From AB-629-J13 sp964496365 (GTDB taxonomy: Bacteria > Fidelibacterota > Marinisomatia > Marinisomatales > AB-629-J13): a stretch of 26,565 nt of DNA. The stretch's first letter is position 1. Each line of letters begins with the position of its first letter. Shown one piece after another: positions 16,501 through 23,259 of the stretch. The translations under genes were made by a program, and so were the position numbers. The stretch is from the NCBI GenBank assembly GCA_964496365.1, contig CAZBZK010000015.1, positions 1 to 26,565 of the forward strand, in the 5' to 3' direction. The notes beneath the pieces were generated by a model. It saw only the letters and a list, made by a program, of their open reading frames with translations, made no database searches and was not told the origin of the DNA.

Positions 16501-16874
16501 TAGTAGATATAAATGGGAATGTGTTTGAGTGTGAAGGTGTTCAGGAGTTAGAGTCTATCAGGGATTTTGAAACTCTTGTGTTAAGAAAATCTACTTCACC
16601 CAAAATTCCAACTGAGTTCGTTCTCCATCCAGCACATCCCAATCCGTTTAACGCAACGACAACCATTCGATTCTCCTTAGAGAATAATAGCCATTCATCC
16701 TTACAAATTTATGATATTAAGGGACGGTTAGTGGAAACCCTTTTGGATGAAAAACTATCCCCTGGGAATCACAGTGTTCAGTGGGATGCATATGAATTTT
16801 CAAGTGGGATTTATTTCATTCAACTAACGTCTGGTGAAAAAATAGTTACCCAAAAAATTATAATGATGAAATAA
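13548..16874 (+). CDS. Secreted lysyl-endopeptidase-like serine protease with T9SS sorting domain
   Basis: 1108 residues with a signal peptide (1-16). A propeptide-like region (20-190) is followed by a trypsin-fold domain closely resembling Achromobacter lysyl endopeptidase: GGCNNNVNCPEG (192-203), CTGALVNN, YFLTADHC (His246), STSDFALLE (Asp289), GIHHPSGD, EPGSSGSPLFD (Ser368), GQLHGG, and NDYYGKL near 395-401, whose Asp396 corresponds to the residue giving Lys specificity in that family. Then come an Ig-like segment (about 438-480), a nidogen-like domain (about 500-685: FPFYGHNYDQFILNPNGWIG, FGFWDDLNP, FQFVLFPSGDVQLNY), a BACON-like domain (about 688-742), the doubled WNL module (754-892), a Cys-containing extension with SLPPKPPAPATDIRFSGD (892-1018) and a T9SS type A domain (1020-1108). 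Probably a cell-surface or released protease that cleaves after lysine. It begins 94 bases after the selenoprotein gene, with its own strong AAGGAG. Confidence 0.9.
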   Translation: MKFFYTLLIFSSITYSQVSKGGTPISFKESLSPSVQTVTMESADVQSLLEEDKLADKDLPFRFGYGMDTNINLNDSGSWEMLANGDQVWRVRIKSPGAYSINIIYNDFFLPPGGKFYVYNSDKSFVIGAFTEENNKTDGVFATQPIPGDEIILEYKEPYDVLGQGRIQLEKIIHAYRNVFGYPNSRDYGDSGGCNNNVNCPEGLLWQDHKRTVALILTSGGSRICTGALVNNVRQDQTQYFLTADHCLGGNNNWIFMFNYESPGCQNQNGPTTQTVQGSVLRANRSTSDFALLEITETIPASYNVNFAGWSAMDVSPQQPVGIHHPSGDIKKISFDYDSGISDGWSNNDGSHWKIESWEDGTTEPGSSGSPLFDNQYRIVGQLHGGQASCSFNFNDYYGKLSASWDWGNSSSNRLKDWLDPDNTGILVLDSFDSGSLPELTYVPTYLNFEMETNQTASQIVTLINTGEESSVLDFVVGVSSFDQVGGGPDPSGMTWSDSDIEASLIYDWIDISNSEIPISFQHNDNAEGPFEIGFDFPFYGHNYDQFILNPNGWIGFGNDATSWDNTTIPSSGAPRPAIFGFWDDLNPVNENCDEYCSGNVYMDSNENRLVIWFDNVAHWWNEYPNSYYDFQFVLFPSGDVQLNYRTITGTHSATIGMQNSTGSSGLQVSFNDDYVHDNLSLRFSQGPSWLTVSPLEGDIDYGMESNITVTVNTFGLDDHDYLGYVSVLSNGGSASIPVDLEIGFDTMTLDQEYFLGWNLVGLPLITESNSYSSIFLHAVSNTLYKYISGIGYQSGETLEVGTGYWLRMSQNNTTTFSGTPVLETVLGLVEGWNLISGISFPISINSIIDPSDLIVSNTIYGYNTGYNPASAIVPGLGYWLRSSGEGEITLSSSAPIAKSRHFHPPKTLNTLTFEQMDIYFGDKIEIKNPLSYSLPPKPPAPATDIRFSGDTKLCTADECVIEVMDDGSPLMFECEIKDGESWELVDINGNVFECEGVQELESIRDFETLVLRKSTSPKIPTEFVLHPAHPNPFNATTTIRFSLENNSHSSLQIYDIKGRLVETLLDEKLSPGNHSVQWDAYEFSSGIYFIQLTSGEKIVTQKIIMMK
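15807..16223 (+). repeat. Doubled WNL module, copy 3 (within the protease)
   Basis: Codes for residues 754-892 (WNLVGLPL...GYWLRM, WNLISGIS...GYWLRS). It is followed by the same extension and sorting domain as copy 1. Confidence 0.8.
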
Positions 16875-17096
16875 AAAATTTTCATACTGTGTGTCTAACT
16901 TAACACCCATAATTTTTTTGCGGTTGGGTTAAATCCCTTCTAACTATGAATTATGAAGTTAAATAAAACCTCAATACATTAGCTGTGGTAGAGATATTTT
17001 ATCCATACCCTACCTAATTTCAGATTGGAATAGTATTTTATACTGTTGACCTTAATTCATATTGGAGATGGAAATTCAATTATTCTAACTTCCGTG

Positions 17097-17122
17097 TTTC
17101 TATGACTAAAATATCATAGAAA
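17097..17122. promoter_or_regulatory. 9-bp inverted repeat upstream of the transsulfuration genes
   Basis: TTTCTATGA (17097-17105) and TCATAGAAA (17114-17122) form a perfect 9-bp inverted repeat with an 8-base AT spacer. It ends 29 bases before the ATG at 17152 and 20 bases before the AAGGAAA ribosome site, in an otherwise featureless 277-base gap (16875-17151). It is well placed for an operator or leader hairpin controlling the sulfur amino acid genes. The gap also contains a bulged TTAA..CCCA / TGGGTTAA inverted repeat around 16910-16932 that could be a weak terminator for the protease gene. Confidence 0.5.
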
Positions 17123-17151
17123 TTATTTATTTATAAATTTAAGGAAACTCT

Positions 17152-18294
17152 ATGAAATTTAATACAAAAGTCGTTCGTGCTGAAATTACTCCTGATCCGA
17201 CAACAGGGGCTATTGTCCCTCCCATTTATCAAACCGCTACTTATGTTTTACCGGAAGTGGGACGGGATTTAGGGTTTGATTATACCCGATCTGCAAACCC
17301 TACACGGGAGGTGTTAGAACATAATTTAGCAACCATTGAAGGCGGAAAATATGGAACCTGTTTTGCCAGCGGAATGTCCGCCGTTGACAGTGTTTTGAAG
17401 TTACTCAATTCTGGAGATCATGTTATTTGCTCTGATGATGTTTACGGTGGTGTGTCTCGTCATTTTAACAATATTTTGGTGAATTACGGATTGTCTTTTA
17501 CCTACGTTGATTCATCCAATCCGAAGAATGTTGAACACGCTATTACAGGTAAAACAAAATTGATTTGGATTGAAACTCCTACCAATCCATTGTTAAAAAT
17601 CACTGATTTAAAAGCAATTTCTAACATTTCAAAAAGTCACGATATTTTATTCGGTGTAGATTCTACTTTTGCTACTCCGGTATTTTTGCGTCCATTTGAG
17701 TACGGAGCAGATATTGTCATGCATAGTACCACAAAATACATAAGTGGTCATAATCAAATTATCGGTGGAATCATCATCACGAATAATGAGGACATTCATG
17801 AAAAAATGAAATATGTCCAAAAAACCATTGGTGCAGTTCCCAGCCCTTTCGATTGCTGGCTTACATTGTCGGGAGTTAAAACGCTTCATCTCAGAATGGA
17901 ACGTCATGCTTCGAACGCTCAAACTGTAGCAGAATTTTTAGAATCTCACCCGAAGGTTTCAAAAATCACTTATCCGGGATTGTCATCACATCCCCAATAT
18001 AAGATTGCAAAAGAACAAATGGATGGATTTAGCGGAATGATATCATTTGAATTGAAAGGTGGAATTCCTTCAGGGAAAACGTTGATGAATTCAGTAGAAC
18101 TTTGTTCCTTAGCCGAAAGTTTGGGATCCGTCGAGACGATGATCACTCATCCTGCCACCATGACCCATGTGGATGTCCCGGAAAAAGAACGTCAAGCCAG
18201 AGGACTTACAGATGGACTGGTTCGAATTTCCGTAGGAATTGAGGATGTAGATGATATTATTGAAGACATAAAACAAGCTTTGGAAATGTGTTGA
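17152..18294 (+). CDS. Cys/Met metabolism PLP enzyme (cystathionine gamma-synthase/gamma-lyase type)
   Basis: 380 residues, a normal length for the family, with AAGGAAA before the ATG. Family landmarks: PPIYQTATY (23-31), YTRSANPTR (44-52, phosphate and substrate contacts), FASGMSA (71-77), SDDVYGG (94-100, Tyr98 stacking on PLP), WIETPTNP (139-146), GVDSTFATP (168-176, Asp170 pairing the pyridine N), HSTTKYISGH (191-200, Schiff-base Lys195) and RISVGIEDVDD at the C-terminus. The enzyme is cytoplasmic and makes or splits cystathionine in transsulfuration, or eliminates sulfide from related substrates; synthase versus lyase cannot be settled by reading. The second paralogue follows after 19 bases, so the two probably form an operon. 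I give no symbol because metB, mccB and mgl cannot be separated here. Confidence 0.88.
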   Translation: MKFNTKVVRAEITPDPTTGAIVPPIYQTATYVLPEVGRDLGFDYTRSANPTREVLEHNLATIEGGKYGTCFASGMSAVDSVLKLLNSGDHVICSDDVYGGVSRHFNNILVNYGLSFTYVDSSNPKNVEHAITGKTKLIWIETPTNPLLKITDLKAISNISKSHDILFGVDSTFATPVFLRPFEYGADIVMHSTTKYISGHNQIIGGIIITNNEDIHEKMKYVQKTIGAVPSPFDCWLTLSGVKTLHLRMERHASNAQTVAEFLESHPKVSKITYPGLSSHPQYKIAKEQMDGFSGMISFELKGGIPSGKTLMNSVELCSLAESLGSVETMITHPATMTHVDVPEKERQARGLTDGLVRISVGIEDVDDIIEDIKQALEMC

Positions 18295-18313
18295 AATATG
18301 CGGTGATGATCCA

Positions 18314-19462
18314 ATGAAGAAGACAATGAACATGGATACAAAACTTATCCACTCCGGTGAACCAAAACCCCGAATTAACAAGGCGGTGACTATGCCTATA
18401 TTTCAATCCGCTATGTATGAATTTACCGATGAAGAAAATTACCACGATATTAAATACATTCGCCTTAACAATACTCCTAATCATTTGGCATTACAAAAAA
18501 AGCTGGCGGATTTAGAAAATGCAGACTCTGCTCTCGTTACCTCCAGTGGTATGGCTGCCATTACATCTACACTGCTTTCATTTCTTGAAAAAGGAGACCA
18601 TCTTCTGATTCAAGATTCCCTATATGGAGGAACTCATACGTTTGTAAATAATGATTTGAAAAAATGGGGTATTGAATTTGACTTTATTGATGGAACCTCT
18701 CCAAATCATTGGGAAGAAAAACTGAAGCCAAAGACAAAGGTAATGTACGTTGAATCACTAACCAACCCACTTTTACATGTTACGGATTTAAAAGCTGTTG
18801 CAATATTTGCAAAGAAACATAATTTAATTTCCATTGTGGATAATACATTTCCGTCCCCAATAAATTTCCGTCCCTCTGAATGGGGAATTGATTTATCTTG
18901 TCATAGCTGTACTAAATATTTAAATGGTCATTCAGATATCGTTGCCGGATGTGTCATTGGATCCAATAAGTTTATAAGAAAAATCACTCATCAATTGAAC
19001 CATTTAGGCGGGACATTAGACCCTCATGCTTGTTTTTTACTGCACAGAGGAATGAAAACTTTAGGTTTACGTATAAAACGTCACAACGAAAGTGCTATTA
19101 AAATCGCACAATTCCTTGAAAATCATCCCTCAGTATTGCATGTACATTATCCTGGATTAAAAACTAATTCTCATTACGAAAGAGCCAATGAGTTGTTTGA
19201 CGGATTTAGCGGTATGGTTAGTTTTGAATTGAATGGTGGATGGGAATCTGCAAATCAATTTATGAAAAAAGTAACCCTACCTGTTGTTACTTTCAGTCTG
19301 GGAGGAGTAGAATCCTTAGTAACCATTCCAGCGTTAACCTCACATTCCGGTATGAGTAGGGAGGAACGACTTAATTGTGGAATTTCCGATGGTCTAATTC
19401 GAATGTCTGTAGGGATTGAACATGTAGATGATATTTTGGAAGATTTGGATAATTCTCTATAA
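18314..19462 (+). CDS. Second Cys/Met metabolism PLP enzyme, divergent active-site loop
   Basis: 382 residues; GGTGA lies about 10 bases before the ATG, and two more in-frame ATGs follow within seven codons. The PLP landmarks are present: TSSGMAA (76-82), SLYGGT (102-107, Tyr104), YVESLTNP (145-152), IVDNTFPSP (174-182, Asp176), CHSCTKYLNGHSD (196-208, Lys201) and RMSVGIEHVDD. The loop that reads YTRSANPTR in the upstream paralogue is YIRLNNTPNH (48-57) here, and the paralogues differ widely overall, so this is a separate subfamily and not a recent duplicate. Likely a partner step in transsulfuration or a methionine/cysteine C-S lyase. A synthase plus lyase pair is the simplest reading of the arrangement, but that is inference. 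Confidence 0.85.
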   Translation: MKKTMNMDTKLIHSGEPKPRINKAVTMPIFQSAMYEFTDEENYHDIKYIRLNNTPNHLALQKKLADLENADSALVTSSGMAAITSTLLSFLEKGDHLLIQDSLYGGTHTFVNNDLKKWGIEFDFIDGTSPNHWEEKLKPKTKVMYVESLTNPLLHVTDLKAVAIFAKKHNLISIVDNTFPSPINFRPSEWGIDLSCHSCTKYLNGHSDIVAGCVIGSNKFIRKITHQLNHLGGTLDPHACFLLHRGMKTLGLRIKRHNESAIKIAQFLENHPSVLHVHYPGLKTNSHYERANELFDGFSGMVSFELNGGWESANQFMKKVTLPVVTFSLGGVESLVTIPALTSHSGMSREERLNCGISDGLIRMSVGIEHVDDILEDLDNSL

Positions 19463-19518
19463 AAATCATCGTTTTGAGGAACAAATTCTCTTTGAACGGG
19501 TTTCGAACATTACTAATT

Positions 19519-20319
19519 ATGTATCATAAACTAATAAAAATAATATTCATTTGTATGCTTCTGATTCAATCCATTTTGTTAGGCCAGATAACTCAACAAA
19601 CGGACATATCATCCATGGAATCTTTAAATAAAGCTTTGATTGAATTTGTGGATGATTCTGGAAAAGTGGATTATGAAGCTTTTCGAAAAGCCCCCGGTTT
19701 ATTGTGGGATTATCTCGAATTTATTGAAGTAGTCAGTCCCCATTCACATCCAGAAATATTTCCAAATAGGAACTCACAAATCGCCTACTGGATCAATACA
19801 TATAATGCATTGGTTATAAAAATCATCATTGAAAATCCAGATGTAAACAGCATCAAAGAAGCCGCTTGGGGATTTGGAGCTTTTTGGAGGATGAAACATA
19901 CTATTGGTGGCGAAACTATGTCCTTAAATTATATTGAACACAAACTATTACGGAAACAATTTAAAGACCCTCGCATTCATTTTGCCATCAATTGTGCTTC
20001 CAATAGCTGTCCCCCACTAGGAAATCGTATTATATCAGCACCGATTTTAGATCAACAATTGGAAAACAAAACCAGACAATTTATAAACAATGATCATAAT
20101 GTAAAATTGGATACAGAAAATCGCTATCTTTTTTTGAATCGCATTTTTAAATGGTATAATAATGATTTTGAATCTTCAAATCAATCTATGATCGAATATA
20201 TATTAGATTATCGAACCGACTTCACATACGAAGAAAAAAGAAAGATAATTTCTGAATATAAAGTAAAATATCTTCATTACGATTGGGGTTTAAACCGTGC
20301 AGATAATTCAGAAGATTAA
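19519..20319 (+). CDS. Exported DUF547 protein
   Basis: The frame is open from a TTG at 19474, but the ATG at 19519 is preferred because it starts a good signal peptide (MYHKLIKIIFICMLLIQSIL, then LGQ). The 266-residue product carries the DUF547 core: NSQIAYWINTYNALVI (from about residue 84), MSLNYIEHKLLR, and DPRIHFAINCASNSCPPL (150-167) with two cysteines. DUF547 is related in fold to papain-like/transglutaminase-like proteins, and a CxxxxxC signature like this is typical, but no activity is known. It is secreted to the periplasm or envelope. It lies 56 bases after the PLP gene and 61 bases before MsrB, all on the same strand. Confidence 0.82.
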   Translation: MYHKLIKIIFICMLLIQSILLGQITQQTDISSMESLNKALIEFVDDSGKVDYEAFRKAPGLLWDYLEFIEVVSPHSHPEIFPNRNSQIAYWINTYNALVIKIIIENPDVNSIKEAAWGFGAFWRMKHTIGGETMSLNYIEHKLLRKQFKDPRIHFAINCASNSCPPLGNRIISAPILDQQLENKTRQFINNDHNVKLDTENRYLFLNRIFKWYNNDFESSNQSMIEYILDYRTDFTYEEKRKIISEYKVKYLHYDWGLNRADNSED

Positions 20320-20380
20320 TTATTAAGGGTGAAGTTATGAACCATGACTTGAATAGTTTTTTCTGTTGATTCTATAATTT

Positions 20381-20866
20381 ATGCGTTTAACTATTCATTT
20401 TTTATTGACTCTAAATGTAGTCCTATTTTGTCAATCAAATCCAAATAGAGATATCAATATGAACCCAAAAAATAAAACTGACAAAGAATGGCAATCCTGT
20501 CTGTCACCAAAGGAATATAATATTTTAAGACAAAAAGGCACCGAACCACCGGGAACCGGAAAATACTACAAGCATAATGAGGACGGAATCTATCATTGTG
20601 CAGGATGTGCAGCTCCTTTATTCAGTTCAGACACAAAATATGATTCCGGTTCAGGCTGGCCTAGTTTTTGGGCTCCTGCTGAACGGGATGCATTAATTGA
20701 AGAAAATGATTTTAGCCTGTTCATGAAAAGAATAGAAATTCAATGTTCCAATTGTGGTGGTCATTTAGGTCATGTATTTGATGATGGGCCCCAACCGACA
20801 GGTTTGAGATATTGTGTGAATAGTACTTCTCTGAAGTTTCAAAAATCTCTTAATTCAGAAAAATAA
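20381..20866 (+). CDS. msrB: Peptide-methionine (R)-S-oxide reductase, exported form
   Basis: 161 residues. The MsrB domain (about 34-155) has both zinc CxxC pairs (YHCAGCAAPL, Cys73/Cys76; IQCSNCGGHLGHVFDDGP, Cys122/Cys125), SGSGWPSFW (89-97) and RYCVNSTSL with catalytic Cys145. It reduces methionine R-sulfoxide in proteins. The N-terminus MRLTIHFLLTLNVVLFC is a signal peptide and possibly a lipobox (Cys17), so the enzyme probably repairs envelope proteins. Cys40 (WQSCLSPKEY) is in the region where some MsrBs have a resolving cysteine. An internal ATG at 20459 would give a shorter cytosolic form; no ribosome site makes it compelling. Nearby transsulfuration genes fit a methionine theme. Confidence 0.93.
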   Translation: MRLTIHFLLTLNVVLFCQSNPNRDINMNPKNKTDKEWQSCLSPKEYNILRQKGTEPPGTGKYYKHNEDGIYHCAGCAAPLFSSDTKYDSGSGWPSFWAPAERDALIEENDFSLFMKRIEIQCSNCGGHLGHVFDDGPQPTGLRYCVNSTSLKFQKSLNSEK

Positions 20867-20889
20867 TACTTCATTTAAAAAATCTACTT

Positions 20890-23259
20890 GTGATCTTGAA
20901 TTTCATCAGAACATCTCTTTTATTCTTACTTCTATCGCAAATTTCAGGGTTTTCTGTTTCCGGTTTTATTCGTGACAATAGCAATGGAGAACCTCTCTCC
21001 TATGCACATATAATTATTTCGATAGATGAGAGTGGGACATCTGCTGATGTAAATGGTTACTACATTTTACCCAATTTAGAAAGCGGAACCTACACACTTC
21101 GGGTTATGATGATAGGTTATGAAACCAAGGAAATTAAAACTGATATCATAGATGAAAATAAGCGTATTGATATTGAATTGAAACCGACTCAAATTAATTT
21201 AGATGAAATTACGGTCTCTGCTGAAAGAATGAGATTTGAGAACAGGGTGGATGTGAGCAGAGTAAATCTTAGCAATCAGGATATCCGTAGAGCTCCAGCT
21301 TTTATTGAAGCAGATGTTTTCCGCACTCTTCAGCTGCTACCAAGCGTCAGCTCCAGTAATGATTTTAATGCTGCATTAATCGTGAGAGGTGGAAGTCCAG
21401 ATGAAAATCTCATTTTGCTCGATGGCGCAGAAGTATACAATCCCTATCACATTGGAGGCGTTTTTTCAACATTTAATGCAGATATGATTTCTGACACGGA
21501 ATTTCTGGCAGGAGGATTCCCATCGCAATATGGTGGGAGACTATCATCTGTCCTAAAGATAACAGCAAGAGAAGGTAATTCAAAAAATGGCAGATTATCT
21601 GATTCAAATCCCCTTAAAAAGTATTGGGACTACAGTAAGATAGGCGGTGACATCAGTTTGTTATCATCTAAATTTTTAGCGGAAGGACCTTTGTATAATG
21701 GTTCCTGGATGATTTCAGGGAGAAGAACTTATTTTGACCAATTTGTAAATTTATATTATAGACGGAAAAATGAGACCCCACCTTTTAACTATTACTTTTG
21801 GGATACTCATTTAAAATTTAAAACCTCTCCCAATAAATATAATCAACTTATTTACAGTCAATTCTCAGGAAAGGACGATTTATATTTATCCCTTGGTGGA
21901 GGAGATTTCCCTGGAATTAATTTTTCGTGGGATTGGAGAAATTCTACAAAAAGCTTGATCTGGAAATACATCCCCAACTCAAATTATTTTATTGAAAACA
22001 ATCTATCTAGAACGGATTACATATTCAACGTGGATTTTGCAGTTGATTTCAATTCAGATACAACCAACGACAATAATGAAGATATATCTGAAAACGATGT
22101 TGATCTCTCTCTTGATATAAACAATATTGTTACGGATCTGAGTTTTGATCAAACCTTAAATATTTTCTTTTCCGACAATTTGACGATGAAAACAGGATGG
22201 GAATACAAAATATTGTATATGGATTATTTTGAATCATTTGCAGGAATAGAAAGAGTAAACCTGAATTCAGAGCCATCAATTACCAGCATGTTTCTTACAA
22301 CTACGTGGCAACCTTTTTCAAAACTACATTTAAATACAGGGTTACGATTTTCTAAATTTAGCCAATATAATAAGAACTTATTTAATCCAAGAATTGGACT
22401 AAAATTTAATCCGATTTCCGATCTGGCATTAAAAGTAAGTTGGGGAAAATATTCTCAGTTTTTATATACAATCAATCAGGAAGATGAATTGCTTCGAATT
22501 GTAGATTTTTGGCAGCCCATACCTGAGGGTAGCGAACCGCAAAAATCAGAACATTTAATAGTTGGTAGTGAATATTGGATATCTGAAGGTAATATTTTTT
22601 CTTTAGAGCTATATACCAAAACCTATGGAAACATTTATGATCTTAATCCAAAGGTAGATGGGAGTGACATAGAACATACTATTGCATTATCAGGAATAGG
22701 AAAATCCTATGGATTAGAAATATTATATCGATTAAAAAAAGATAAAATATCAGGATGGATCAGTTATGCGTTTGCAAAAATTGAGAGAGAAGTAGATCTT
22801 AATTCTGATGGAGTGATATGGGAGGAAAAAGAAATTTATCCTGCTAAATATGATAAGCCGCATACTTTTAATTCGGTGATAAGTTATCAATTCTCAGAAA
22901 AAAATGAATTTGGAATAAGCACAATATTCAGTAGTGGTCAAACATACACTCCAGTAATTGGAAAGGTCCATCAAGCCGGACAGTATGGAAGTTTGGAAAA
23001 CCCATATCGGTATTTTGGGAATAGATACGGTGCAAGAAACAGTGGTAGATATCCAGCTTATTTCAGAATAGATGTTAGCTATGCCAGAAAATCAACCTTA
23101 TGGGGACTAAATGGAAAATGGAAATTTCAGATTATAAATTTAACGAATCATTACAATGTGCTTTTGTACAACTGGAATCATCAAGCATCACCATCTCAGG
23201 TTTCAGCTTATAGCATGTTTCCAATTTTGTTAACCTTTGGATGGGAATTTAATTTATAA
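20890..23259 (+). CDS. TonB-dependent receptor with carboxypeptidase-regulatory-like N-domain
   Basis: 789 residues starting at GTG with a signal peptide (1-20). Residues 22-100 are a carboxypeptidase-regulatory-like beta-sandwich (VSGFIRDNSNGEPLSYAHI, GTSADVNGYYILPNLESGTY, MIGYETKEI) typical of Bacteroidetes-style receptors. The plug runs from about 105 to 225 (LDEITVSAERM, LQLLPSV, AALIVRGGSPDENLILLDGA, GFPSQYGGRLSSVLKI). The remainder is a 22-strand-type barrel ending in ILLTFGWEFNL, an aromatic-rich end strand. It imports a bound substrate through the outer membrane using TonB energy; the substrate is unknown. Its TAA overlaps the next ATG by one base (TAATG), so the DUF4249-like lipoprotein is translationally coupled and probably its partner. 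No Shine-Dalgarno is evident at the GTG. Confidence 0.9.
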   Translation: MILNFIRTSLLFLLLSQISGFSVSGFIRDNSNGEPLSYAHIIISIDESGTSADVNGYYILPNLESGTYTLRVMMIGYETKEIKTDIIDENKRIDIELKPTQINLDEITVSAERMRFENRVDVSRVNLSNQDIRRAPAFIEADVFRTLQLLPSVSSSNDFNAALIVRGGSPDENLILLDGAEVYNPYHIGGVFSTFNADMISDTEFLAGGFPSQYGGRLSSVLKITAREGNSKNGRLSDSNPLKKYWDYSKIGGDISLLSSKFLAEGPLYNGSWMISGRRTYFDQFVNLYYRRKNETPPFNYYFWDTHLKFKTSPNKYNQLIYSQFSGKDDLYLSLGGGDFPGINFSWDWRNSTKSLIWKYIPNSNYFIENNLSRTDYIFNVDFAVDFNSDTTNDNNEDISENDVDLSLDINNIVTDLSFDQTLNIFFSDNLTMKTGWEYKILYMDYFESFAGIERVNLNSEPSITSMFLTTTWQPFSKLHLNTGLRFSKFSQYNKNLFNPRIGLKFNPISDLALKVSWGKYSQFLYTINQEDELLRIVDFWQPIPEGSEPQKSEHLIVGSEYWISEGNIFSLELYTKTYGNIYDLNPKVDGSDIEHTIALSGIGKSYGLEILYRLKKDKISGWISYAFAKIEREVDLNSDGVIWEEKEIYPAKYDKPHTFNSVISYQFSEKNEFGISTIFSSGQTYTPVIGKVHQAGQYGSLENPYRYFGNRYGARNSGRYPAYFRIDVSYARKSTLWGLNGKWKFQIINLTNHYNVLLYNWNHQASPSQVSAYSMFPILLTFGWEFNL

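Noticed and set aside
19474..19518. TTG start for the DUF547 protein
   Set aside because: No Shine-Dalgarno lies before it, and the ATG at 19519 begins the signal peptide directly.
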